A DNA stretch of 64,000 nt, taken from positions 107,910-171,909 of IMG/VR virus record IMGVR_UViG_3300045912_000789; one strand, 5' to 3'. The DNA comes from a virus. A program made the position numbers and the translations under genes. Positions within the stretch are counted from its first letter, which is position 1. Each line of letters starts with the position of its first letter. This document shows positions 41,857-49,108 of the stretch, piece after piece. The notes under the pieces are model-generated. The model was not told the DNA's origin. It was given only the letters and a program-made list of their open reading frames with translations, and did no database searches.

Positions 41857-42461
41857 TGAGGACCGAGAGGATCTACCTGGCGTCGAGCTGGCGCAACATC
41901 TACCAGCCTGACCTGATCACCATGCTCCGCAGCAACGGGTTCGAGGTCTACGACTTCCGCAACCCGCAGACCGGCGGCCCCCAGGGCTACCGCACGCCCG
42001 CGCAGGGCTTCTCCTGGCGTCAGGTCGACGCGGACTGGGGCCGCAGTCGGGAGAACCTGCTCCACCGCTACCGCGAGATGCTGAAGCATCCCGTGGCGCA
42101 GGAGGGCTTCGAGTCCGACTTCAACGCCATGAAGTGGGCGGACACCTGCGTGATCGCTTTGCCCTCGGGTCGCAGCGCGCACCTGGAGTGCGGCTGGATG
42201 GCCGGTGCCGGCAAGAAGATCGTCGTCTACATGCCGCCGGCGACGCAGATCTGCGTGGAGTGCCGGGGCAGCAACTGGGTCGCCGGCAACGACTTCATGC
42301 GCAACGACCAGTGCAAGCCCTGCGAGGGCACCGGTCACCAGCTCCTCTGGAACTTCGAGCCCGAGCTGATGTACATGATCGGAGACAGCAACCCCGACAA
42401 CGTGCTCGCGTTCAGCCACGACGAGATGCTGAGGCTGCTCCGCGGCACGGAGGCAACATGA
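41856..42461 (+). CDS. Nucleoside 2-deoxyribosyltransferase-like protein with DnaJ-type zinc-finger insert
   Basis: 201 residues. The fold markers of nucleoside 2-deoxyribosyltransferases are visible: RIYLASSWRN at the N-terminus and CVIALPSGRSAHLECGWMAG with candidate nucleophile E111, followed by GKKIVVYM. Such enzymes swap bases on deoxyribonucleosides or hydrolyse dNMPs. Unusually, a zinc finger (C133-x2-C136 and C153-x2-C156-EGTG, the CxxCxGxG style of DnaJ) is inserted before the C-terminal helix. It fits the dNTP-pool functions nearby. Family likely; substrate unknown. Confidence 0.68.
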   Translation: MRTERIYLASSWRNIYQPDLITMLRSNGFEVYDFRNPQTGGPQGYRTPAQGFSWRQVDADWGRSRENLLHRYREMLKHPVAQEGFESDFNAMKWADTCVIALPSGRSAHLECGWMAGAGKKIVVYMPPATQICVECRGSNWVAGNDFMRNDQCKPCEGTGHQLLWNFEPELMYMIGDSNPDNVLAFSHDEMLRLLRGTEAT

Positions 42462-42847
42462 AGACGATCAAGGAGTACTCGCCCTACATCGTGGAGGCGT
42501 GGGCGGTCTGGGAGGTGATGCGCAAGCTCGGCTTCAAGGCCGACGACATCTACTGGATCTTCGGCAACACGCTGAACGCGAATCCGGCCCCCGGCATGGC
42601 TCTCAACATCGTGCTGCGTACGCAGGGCAAGGAGCTGTCCGTGACCTGCTCGATGCGCCTCACCGACGACGAGGCGAAGAAGTTGGAGGAGGACTCGCGA
42701 GAGTTCCAGGAGACGCTGAACGCCGGCAAGTTCGACGAGGCCGACCTCACCGAGCACCTCCACAAGTCGTACGTCTGGACGAACAAGGAGCGCTTCCTGC
42801 TCGTCCTCAAGGCGAAGGGGTTCGAGTACCCCTTCAAGCTGAACTGA
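42458..42847 (+). CDS. Unknown 129-residue protein
   Basis: Overlaps the previous gene by 4 nt. Alpha/beta, with a helix of acidic residues (DDEAKKLEEDSREFQETL) in the middle. No motif recognised. Confidence 0.6.
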   Translation: MKTIKEYSPYIVEAWAVWEVMRKLGFKADDIYWIFGNTLNANPAPGMALNIVLRTQGKELSVTCSMRLTDDEAKKLEEDSREFQETLNAGKFDEADLTEHLHKSYVWTNKERFLLVLKAKGFEYPFKLN

Positions 42848-42849
42848 TC

Positions 42850-43254
42850 ATGGGCAACCCCCGTGATCTCTGGCGTCCGAAGTACCCCGAGCGCGAGGGC
42901 GGTCAGTGCGCCGGCTGCCCGTTCGGGAAGGACAACGACAAGCAGTTCGGTACGATCCTGAGCCACATCAGGAAGAAGGCTGGCGACGATACGCCGATCA
43001 CGAAGGTGGACATCGCTGCCGCGCGCATCCAGGTGCAGATGGAGCGCGAGACCATGGGCGGCGACTTCATCTGCCACGCGACGGCGTACGGGCCGGGCAC
43101 TGAACTGAACGATCAGTCCGAGTTCAGGCAGTGCCCCGGCGCGTCGGAGTACTACCGGAACCTGCCGGTTCCCTCCTATCAGCGTAAGGAGGACCATGGC
43201 AGACGATCAGGTGGTGAAGTACCTCGACGAAGACGACTTCGTTCGGGCTCCTGA
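42850..43254 (+). CDS. Cys-rich unknown protein with run-on C-terminus
   Basis: 134 residues as read. Four Cys in two clusters (GGQCAGCPFG, FICHATAY, FRQCPGAS) suggest a metal or Fe-S site. The last 20 residues (RRSGGEVPRRRRLRSGS) overlap the next gene by 59 bp, pass through a promoter motif and look non-native. In a neighbouring frame a TAA at 43184-43186 falls just before the next ribosome site, so a one-base indel near the 3' end may have changed the true end. Confidence 0.55.
   Translation: MGNPRDLWRPKYPEREGGQCAGCPFGKDNDKQFGTILSHIRKKAGDDTPITKVDIAAARIQVQMERETMGGDFICHATAYGPGTELNDQSEFRQCPGASEYYRNLPVPSYQRKEDHGRRSGGEVPRRRRLRSGS
43175..43183 (+). promoter_or_regulatory. TCCTATCAG promoter-like motif
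   Basis: Recurrent motif 13 bp before the 43196 start, followed by AAGGAGG. Confidence 0.45.
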
Positions 43255-43600
43255 GCCATTCAATCACATCGTTGCCAGCCCCGTCTTCAGCCCCGTCTGG
43301 GGGCGGGGCTGGCTCGGGTACACCGTCGTCGGAGACCAGATCGATCTCTGGTTCGTGTACGGTGATCGTAGCGGCGCCAGGCTGCTCGACTACCTCAACC
43401 TGATGACGTACAACGATCGCCAGAACAGTCAGCTCTGGATGATCCTGGTGGGGGCGAAGTCGTGGGACGACGGGTACCACGACGAGGTTCGTCATCAGAC
43501 GCTGACGTTTTTGCTGAACCCGCCCGAGGACAGTGTAGTGTTCCGGGTACCGGCTGGGCTGACACAGGCCCTGAAGGACATCGAACGTGACCACCGATGA
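43196..43600 (+). CDS. Unknown 134-residue protein
   Basis: SD AAGGAGG, 4-5 nt before the ATG. Aromatic-rich alpha/beta protein (VWGRGWLGYTVVGDQIDLWF). Ends 14 bp inside the RecD2 N-terminal gene. Not recognised. Confidence 0.6.
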   Translation: MADDQVVKYLDEDDFVRAPEPFNHIVASPVFSPVWGRGWLGYTVVGDQIDLWFVYGDRSGARLLDYLNLMTYNDRQNSQLWMILVGAKSWDDGYHDEVRHQTLTFLLNPPEDSVVFRVPAGLTQALKDIERDHR

Positions 43601-44732
43601 GATCGATCTGGGCGGCAGAGACAAGGCCTCGTCCGAGGCTGCGGCTCTCGACGCCGACAAGCTGATCACCGTCAAGGGCGAGATCATCGACCTCTCCAAG
43701 AAGTTCTGGAGGGAAGGCTGGGGCTTCGGCAAGGTGAAGCCCCGTGGCGCGGATCCCATCCGCATCACCGGCATTCTCCAGGGCTTCCAGGTCGGACAGC
43801 TCGTGTCGATCGTGGGCAAGTACCACGAGGGCCGGTATGGGGTGGAGCTGCGCGTCGAGACCATCGTCGTCGAGGATCCCACGGACCAGCGCGGCATCCG
43901 CCAGTGGCTCATCGACCGCATCCCACAGATCGGTCCGAAGCGGGCCGAAGAGGTGGCGCGGCGGTTCGGTGACAAGATCTGGGAGGTGCTCGACACCACG
44001 CCGTACTTCCTGACTGAGGTGGATGGCATCACCGCTGGGCGCGTCGACGAGATCGTCCGTGCCTGGAACGAGCACAAGAAGGAGCGCGAGAAGTACGTGC
44101 CCTTCTACGACCTCGGGCTCAGCCATCGGGAGGCGAAGGCCGCTGCCAAGGCCGAGGTCTCCGTGGAGGAGATCGTGGCCGACCCGTTTGTGCTCTACCT
44201 GCGGGTGCCCGGCATCAGCTTCGCGCGCAACGACATCATCGCGGCGCGCGCGAACAGCGCTCGCACGGCCCCGAGCCGGCTTGCTGCCGCGGCCATCCAG
44301 GTCGTGAAGGATGCGGCCTACGACGGCCACACCGGCGTCGACGAGGAGTACATCGTCGAGCATGCTGCGGCGCTCGCCGGGATCCCCCACTCGAAGGCGC
44401 GGGAAGGGCTCGGCTCGGCCATTCGAGGAGAGTTCTTGTCGGTCAGCGAGGAGGACGGCATGATCATGCTGCCGAAGTACTCGAAGGCCGAGGCTGGTAT
44501 CGCAGCCAAGATCGAACACCTACTGAACCCCGAAGAGGCACATGGACACGATCACCCTCGACCCCACGCAGGAGGAGGCAGTCAAGATGATGCTCACGCA
44601 GAAGGTGGGCATCGTGACGGGCGGGCCGGGGACTGGGAAGAGCACGATCCTTCACAGCTTCCTGGACCGTTCGACGGCGAAGCACGTGGCGCTGGTGGCG
44701 CCGACTGGGAAGGCAGCGAAGAGGATCGCTGA
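43587..44732 (+). CDS. RecD2-type helicase, N-terminal part (OB, HhH and HTH domains)
   Basis: 381 residues as read, GTG start. Residues 25-95 are the OB-like start of RecD2 (WGFGKVKP, VGQLVSIVGKYHEGRYGVEL). Then come helix-hairpin-helix repeats (RIPQIGPKRAEEVARRFGDK) and the wedge/HTH region (VEEIVADPFVLYL to LPKYSKAEAGIAAKIEHLL). The last 60 residues are translated in the wrong register over the helicase gene and look like filler. In normal RecD2 this part continues straight into the ATPase domain, here found one frame away. So the enzyme is either made as two polypeptides or joined by a frameshift near 44530. Confidence 0.8.
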   Translation: MTTDEIDLGGRDKASSEAAALDADKLITVKGEIIDLSKKFWREGWGFGKVKPRGADPIRITGILQGFQVGQLVSIVGKYHEGRYGVELRVETIVVEDPTDQRGIRQWLIDRIPQIGPKRAEEVARRFGDKIWEVLDTTPYFLTEVDGITAGRVDEIVRAWNEHKKEREKYVPFYDLGLSHREAKAAAKAEVSVEEIVADPFVLYLRVPGISFARNDIIAARANSARTAPSRLAAAAIQVVKDAAYDGHTGVDEEYIVEHAAALAGIPHSKAREGLGSAIRGEFLSVSEEDGMIMLPKYSKAEAGIAAKIEHLLNPEEAHGHDHPRPHAGGGSQDDAHAEGGHRDGRAGDWEEHDPSQLPGPFDGEARGAGGADWEGSEEDR

Positions 44733-45759
44733 GGTCACCCAGTACGAAGCGATGACGGTGCATCGCCTCCTCGGGGCGAAGCCGTCGGAAGGCGACGAAG
44801 GCTGGCACTTCGAGTTCGGTCCTCACAACCTCCTCACGCACGATGTGATCGTGTGCGACGAGGCGTCGATGCTGGACGCGGAGACCTGCCACTACCTGCT
44901 CCAGGCGGTGGACACGCACCGCACCCGCGTCTTCTTCATCGGGGACGCCAACCAGCTCCCCAGCGTCGGGCCGGGGCAGGTGTTCGCCGACCTGATCAAC
45001 AGCGGACGGATCCCGGTGAAGCGTCTGACGCACGTTCATCGTGCTGCGGCGAAGAGCTGGGTCTGCCGCAACGCGCCGTTCATCCTCAACGGAGACATCG
45101 ACATCATCACGAGCTGCGACGATTTCCGGTTCTACAACATCGACGACCCGGAACGAATCGCGCGTGTGGTGGTGGAACTGGTCACCGAGAAGATGCCGTC
45201 CGCGGGCGTGAAGAACATCCAGGTCCTCACGCTACAGAACGCGGGGCAGATCGGAGTGGAGTCGCTCAACAAGTACCTCCAGTCCAAGATCAACCCGGTC
45301 GCCGGGCGTCACGAGGAGTTCATCGCCGTGCGCGCCAGCAAGGGCACGGTCTACGAGCTTCGAGTGAACGACCTGGTGATGGCCACCGAGAACGACTACC
45401 ATCGCTTCGTGTTCAACGGTGAGATCGGTACCGTTCTCGAAGTGGACCCCTCGACGAAGAAGATGGAGGTCGCCTTCGACGGCCGCATCGTGGAGTTCGA
45501 CGCGGAGTCGGTGAAGACGCTGCGGCTGGCGTACGCGCTGACCGTGCATAAGTCGCAGGGATCGGAGTGGGACTGGGTCGTCGTGGTCTGCCACGGATCG
45601 CACGACTACATGTGGAGCCAGCAGCTCCTCTACACGGCGGTCACGCGGGCGAAGAAGGGCGTGGTCATCATCGGCGATCACGCCGGTCTGGGCGCGGCAC
45701 TGGTCAACGACGAGCCGCGGCGGCGCATGACGACGCTCGCGAGGAGGTTGGGAACATGA
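44542..45759 (+). CDS. RecD2-type helicase, C-terminal ATPase part
   Basis: 405 residues. Contains Q-motif-like LDPTQEEAV, Walker A GGPGTGKS (residues 27-34), motif Ia PTGKAAKRI, Walker B VIVCDEASM, motif III GDANQLPSVGPG, motif V LTVHKSQGSEWD and motif VI YTAVTRAKKG. This is a complete SF1B 5'-3' DNA helicase motor. The ATG at 44542 has AGAGG 3-7 nt upstream, so independent initiation is possible. It overlaps the N-terminal ORF by 191 bp in the +1 frame. Likely works in replication restart or recombination. Confidence 0.85.
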   Translation: MDTITLDPTQEEAVKMMLTQKVGIVTGGPGTGKSTILHSFLDRSTAKHVALVAPTGKAAKRIAEVTQYEAMTVHRLLGAKPSEGDEGWHFEFGPHNLLTHDVIVCDEASMLDAETCHYLLQAVDTHRTRVFFIGDANQLPSVGPGQVFADLINSGRIPVKRLTHVHRAAAKSWVCRNAPFILNGDIDIITSCDDFRFYNIDDPERIARVVVELVTEKMPSAGVKNIQVLTLQNAGQIGVESLNKYLQSKINPVAGRHEEFIAVRASKGTVYELRVNDLVMATENDYHRFVFNGEIGTVLEVDPSTKKMEVAFDGRIVEFDAESVKTLRLAYALTVHKSQGSEWDWVVVVCHGSHDYMWSQQLLYTAVTRAKKGVVIIGDHAGLGAALVNDEPRRRMTTLARRLGT

Positions 45760-46004
45760 TGGACCTGCTCCTCGTCGTGATCCTCGTGATCATCGCCGTG
45801 TACGTGTACTTCAACTATGACATCAACCGGGGTCCAGAGGTTCACGATCCACTGGACCCATTCCCGGCACCAGAGGAACCGCATGCGAGTGATCATCGCG
45901 GGGAGCCGCTCCATCAAGGAGATGGACGTGCTCAAGGAAGCGATCCGGCTGTCGAACTACGAGATCACCGAGGTGGTGAGCGGCGGCGCCGGAGGAGTGG
46001 ATAG
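45756..46004 (+). CDS. Small single-pass membrane protein
   Basis: 82 residues; ATG overlaps the helicase stop. Residues 3-19 form a hydrophobic segment (DLLLVVILVIIAVYVYFNY) with a short N-terminus, then a Pro/Asp/Glu tail. The last 40 residues overlap the SLOG gene by 122 bp, and their Gly/Arg/His-rich character suggests only the first half is under selection. Could be a holin-like or membrane-anchored factor; not assigned. Confidence 0.5.
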   Translation: MMDLLLVVILVIIAVYVYFNYDINRGPEVHDPLDPFPAPEEPHASDHRGEPLHQGDGRAQGSDPAVELRDHRGGERRRRRSG

Positions 46005-46242
46005 TCTCGGGGAGGAGTGGGCCCTGAACAACCGCATCCCCTGCAAGGCCTTCCCCGTGGAGGGCTTCGAGTGGGAGCGGAGAAAGAAGGCCGGCCTCGA
46101 TCGGAACGTGCGCATGGCGCACTACGCCGACGCGCTGATCGCGGTCTGGGACGGAGTCTCGTCCGGCACCAAGCACATGATCGACACGATGCGTGCGCTG
46201 GGTAAGCTGGTCTACGTGTACGTCTACGACCCCAACCGATAG
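45883..46242 (+). CDS. SLOG-superfamily (DUF2493-like) nucleotide-binding protein
   Basis: 119 residues. The Rossmannoid start MRVIIAGSRSIKEMDVL, the loop VSGGAGGVDSLGEEWALNN, the middle AGLDRNVRMAHYADALIAVW and DGVSSGTKHMID match the YspA/DUF2493 branch of SLOG proteins. SLOG domains bind or process nucleotides, NAD derivatives or ADP-ribose and often occur in phage and defence contexts. Start is inside the membrane-protein gene. Ligand unknown. Stop is TAG. Confidence 0.75.
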   Translation: MRVIIAGSRSIKEMDVLKEAIRLSNYEITEVVSGGAGGVDSLGEEWALNNRIPCKAFPVEGFEWERRKKAGLDRNVRMAHYADALIAVWDGVSSGTKHMIDTMRALGKLVYVYVYDPNR

Positions 46243-46251
46243 GAGAACGAC

Positions 46252-46653
46252 ATGGGTGACCATCGACAGTTCGTCGAACCTTCCACGATCGCCGAGGCCA
46301 TCAGCCGCAAGCGGACGCTGGAGCGCGACATCTGGAACATCGAGCGCCAGCTCGCCGAGCCCCTGCGCGAGCAGGAGGGGAAGCCGCTGGACAAGAAGCA
46401 GTACCGTTCCTGGCGCTCGAAGGCCCACAGCAGCCTCGCCTTCAAGAAGGCGGAGCAGGCCTTCCTGAAGGACTGGATCACCGAGCGTCGACGGTCCATC
46501 GAGGCCAACAAGCTGGGGATCTTCGACCCGAACGATCCCAGAGAGCTGCTCGTGAAGACGCGGGTGGCGCTCAAGAAGGCCCTAGCCGGAGACGATCTGG
46601 AGCTGGGCCAGCTCTACAACATGATCGATCAGTTCCTCCAGCACGCAGCCTGA
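46252..46653 (+). CDS. Unknown charged helical protein
   Basis: 133 residues, SD TAGGAGAA. Almost entirely charged helices (ISRKRTLERDIWNIERQLAE). No family recognised; a coiled-coil structural or adaptor protein is possible. Confidence 0.62.
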   Translation: MGDHRQFVEPSTIAEAISRKRTLERDIWNIERQLAEPLREQEGKPLDKKQYRSWRSKAHSSLAFKKAEQAFLKDWITERRRSIEANKLGIFDPNDPRELLVKTRVALKKALAGDDLELGQLYNMIDQFLQHAA

Positions 46654-46679
46654 CCGAACCGAACCAAACGAGGAGAGAC

Positions 46680-47006
46680 GTGGACGCCATCACCAGATTC
46701 AACCTGCGGGGGATCGCCCGCCACACCAAGGGGCTCGTGAAGCACCTCCTGGGGCTGACGCGCCCCATCACCCAGGAGGAGCTGGAGCGCTCGACCGCGG
46801 CGTGGCATCAGCCGCCGGACCCCGGGCACCCGATCGAGCTGTGCCAGTGCGTCGACAAGATGGCGCCTCCGGACATGCACAACGAGGGCTGCCCCTGGGC
46901 CGCGGCGATGTGCAGGACGTGCCACGGCGACGGGTACTGCCCGAACTGCATGGGAGACGGCACGGAGCCGAAGGCTCCGTCGCCCGATCTCGTGGAGGTA
47001 CCCTGA
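46680..47006 (+). CDS. Small protein with DnaJ-type zinc finger
   Basis: 108 residues, GTG start after GGAGAG. C-terminal CRTCHGDGYCPNCMGDG contains two perfect CxxCxGxG motifs (C78/C81, C87/C90), the zinc-finger signature of DnaJ, without a J domain. Extra Cys at 55, 57 and 71 could bind a second metal. Likely a protein-binding zinc finger; partner unknown. Confidence 0.65.
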   Translation: MDAITRFNLRGIARHTKGLVKHLLGLTRPITQEELERSTAAWHQPPDPGHPIELCQCVDKMAPPDMHNEGCPWAAAMCRTCHGDGYCPNCMGDGTEPKAPSPDLVEVP

Positions 47007-47494
47007 TGAAGGAGGCCCTTCAGTACCTGCGAGGACTGAGGGGCCACCTGTACCAGGTGCCCCTGATCGCCTTCGTAGGTCACGTCTGTCGAACCTGGTA
47101 CGCCGACGAGAACACGACGTGTGCGGTCATGGAGATCCTGCGCAGCGAGCGCATGTTCCAACCGGTGCACACGAAGCCCACCGGCTTCGACCTGATGGTG
47201 AGCAAGATCGCCGGGTACCTCGGGCTGGTGGGGTTCGAGGTCGCCCCGGCGGGACAGGACAAGGAGGGCCGCACCATCCGCGATCCCGGCATGTTGGATG
47301 GGGTGGCGTTCGTGGTGGCCTTCCCGGTGGAGAAGCCGCCGAAGACGGACGAGTTCGGGAAGCCGGTGAAGTCCGCGGTCGAGAAGCTCGACTGGAGAAC
47401 GGCTGATCCCGAGCTGGCCAAGACGATCGAAGCCATGGGCATCCCAGTGCTCGTGGTGTACCGAACTGGCGAGACCCAGTGGATCTCGCAATGA
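47006..47494 (+). CDS. Unknown 162-residue protein
   Basis: ATG overlaps the previous stop (TGATG). Alpha/beta, with a central strand pair (GMLDGVAFVVAFPVEKPPKT) and C-terminal strand VLVVYRTGETQWIS. No motif recognised. Confidence 0.6.
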   Translation: MKEALQYLRGLRGHLYQVPLIAFVGHVCRTWYADENTTCAVMEILRSERMFQPVHTKPTGFDLMVSKIAGYLGLVGFEVAPAGQDKEGRTIRDPGMLDGVAFVVAFPVEKPPKTDEFGKPVKSAVEKLDWRTADPELAKTIEAMGIPVLVVYRTGETQWISQ

Positions 47495-47505
47495 GGAGAG
47501 ACACG

Positions 47506-48306
47506 ATGACCCTGATCCCGATCGACGAGTTCAAGAAGCTGAAGCGCGACGACATGTTCGTGAAGCTCGCGGCCAGCGCCCCCGACCTGGTGAAGGGGAA
47601 GACCCGCGCCAAGAAGGAGGAGCTGGTCGAGATCTACGAGACCCTGCTCAAGCAGACCGAGCTGAGCAACGAGGTGATCGACGAGGTCATCGCGGAGGAG
47701 AAGGACATCCACACGCAGGCGGCCGAGGAGGCGTTCAGGACGCACACCGAGACGGGTCGCTTCCCGTCGGACGAGCCCAACCTCGCGAACACCCCGCTGC
47801 GCACGGAGGAGGCGAAGGAGCTGCGGGACGCATTTGCGGAGCCCCTGGCCATCCCCGCGGACTTCACCGAGATCGAGAGCCGCATCGCGGCGTCGATGAT
47901 GCCGGTCGAGCCGTCCGAGCAGGAGAAGCGGATGGCCCAGGCCATGGGGCTCGGCGGGCTTGCTCAGGCGTCCATGGACGCCTACGACCGCGAGAAGCCC
48001 TACGGCGGTGGGATCCCGAAGAACACCGCGGTGCTCTCCGATCACGAGCACGTCGTGGGGGTTACGGGCGACCGCTCCATGGTCACCGACATGCCCGTGG
48101 GCGTCGTGGTCAGCCGCAAGGCGCAGGTCGAGCGCGAGCTGGCGAAGCTGAAGCACCCCCAGCTCGTCCTGATCGCCACGTACAAGCACGTGCCGAAGAA
48201 CGGGAACCGTCGGCAGCGCAAGCTGGCGGAGAGCCTGCTGAAGCGGGTGCGGAAGTTCCTGCCCAAGGGCATCACGATCGACGAGGCGATGGCGGTGCTC
48301 CCGTGA
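47506..48306 (+). CDS. Unknown 266-residue protein
   Basis: ATG 47506 is preferred for GAGGAGAG; ATG 47491 is in frame upstream. The first 150 residues are acidic and helical (RAKKEELVEIYETLLKQTEL). The second part is alpha/beta with a basic helix (NGNRRQRKLAESLLKRVRKF) near the end. Not recognised. Confidence 0.6.
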   Translation: MTLIPIDEFKKLKRDDMFVKLAASAPDLVKGKTRAKKEELVEIYETLLKQTELSNEVIDEVIAEEKDIHTQAAEEAFRTHTETGRFPSDEPNLANTPLRTEEAKELRDAFAEPLAIPADFTEIESRIAASMMPVEPSEQEKRMAQAMGLGGLAQASMDAYDREKPYGGGIPKNTAVLSDHEHVVGVTGDRSMVTDMPVGVVVSRKAQVERELAKLKHPQLVLIATYKHVPKNGNRRQRKLAESLLKRVRKFLPKGITIDEAMAVLP

Positions 48307-48485
48307 GCATCGAGCGGATGAAGAAGCTGATGGCGGATCTGGAGAAGATCAACCGTCAGCGCCACTTCGACATGGCCCCGGCGGTTTCGCCTCCGGGGCC
48401 TACGTCTCCCAGGGCCAGGCGGCCTTGGGAGACCGGCCCGATCACTACCGACTACCTACCTGTATCGAACCGGAGCACTTCATGA
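48303..48485 (+). CDS. Doubtful small ORF overlapping two hairpins
   Basis: 60 codons from a GTG that overlaps the previous stop. Residues 1-24 (MSIERMKKLMADLEKINRQR) look like a real amphipathic helix; the rest is Pro/Arg/Thr-rich and is encoded by two long perfect hairpins, which is atypical for a protein. Possibly a truncated gene whose 3' part is a regulatory RNA. Confidence 0.35.
   Translation: MSIERMKKLMADLEKINRQRHFDMAPAVSPPGPTSPRARRPWETGPITTDYLPVSNRSTS
48374..48433 (+). promoter_or_regulatory. Tandem perfect hairpins upstream of the 48482 gene
   Basis: Hairpin 1: GGCCCCGG/CCGGGGCC (48374-48400). Hairpin 2: a 13-bp stem GTCTCCCAGGGCC/GGCCTTGGGAGAC (one G-U) with loop AGGC (48404-48433). 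No U-tract follows, so a terminator is less likely than an RNA structure affecting processing or translation. Confidence 0.55.
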
Positions 48486-49012
48486 GAGACAGCATCCCCG
48501 TCAGCCAGAAGCACGGCGTCAACCCGTCCGTGCAGATCTGCTTCTACTGCAAGAAGGCGATCGGAGTCGCCCTCTTCGGGAAGCTCCACGCCGGCAAGGT
48601 GAAGGAGATGTTCGGCGAGGAGTTCGCGAAGAGCGCTCCCCGTGCGGCCGACCCCAACGACATCGAGGCGCCTCGCGAGGTGGTGCTGGATCTGGAGCCC
48701 TGCGAGGGCTGCACGGTCTTCTACCCCCACTCCAAGCACGGGGTCTTCCTGATCGAGTGCGACGAGCGTGACGTCGAGGTTCGGGAGCACGGTCGGAGGG
48801 TCCTGAAGAGGATCCCGCAGCCGACCGGGAACTTCGTCGTCATGAAGGACGAGGCGATCAAGCGCATCTTCCAGCCGGGGAAGCTGGTCGAGGACGTCCT
48901 GAAGAAGCGGATCGCGCAGATGGACCGCGAGACCTGGGCGATGCTGGGCCTGAACGACGCTCCGGAGAAGCTGATCGAGCCCGAGGGCGGGACCGGACCG
49001 AGCCCGGACTGA
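48482..49012 (+). CDS. Unknown protein with two CxxC motifs
   Basis: 176 residues; only a weak SD (CGGAG). CFYCKKAIGVALFGK near the N-terminus and PCEGCTVFY at about residue 78 could jointly bind zinc. The C-terminal half is helical. Single gene between hairpins and a terminator. Family not recognised. Confidence 0.6.
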   Translation: MRDSIPVSQKHGVNPSVQICFYCKKAIGVALFGKLHAGKVKEMFGEEFAKSAPRAADPNDIEAPREVVLDLEPCEGCTVFYPHSKHGVFLIECDERDVEVREHGRRVLKRIPQPTGNFVVMKDEAIKRIFQPGKLVEDVLKKRIAQMDRETWAMLGLNDAPEKLIEPEGGTGPSPD

Positions 49013-49017
49013 CGGCA

Positions 49018-49046
49018 GGGGCTCCCCGGGTGACCGGGCGAGCCCC
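49018..49046 (+). terminator. Terminator
   Basis: GGGGCTC/GAGCCCC stem with inner CCCGG/CCGGG, then TGATCGTTTG. A further short hairpin GCCTG/CAGGC lies at 49056-49070. Confidence 0.85.
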
Positions 49047-49080
49047 TGATCGTTTGCCTGTCAAACAGGCCCCGGAATCC

Positions 49081-49089
49081 CCTATGAGC
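49081..49089 (+). promoter_or_regulatory. CCTATGAGC promoter-like motif
   Basis: Recurrent motif (ATCCCCTATGAGCAGG), 20 bp upstream of the lipoprotein gene. Confidence 0.52.
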
Positions 49090-49108
49090 AGGTACAAGGA
49101 GAAAGATC

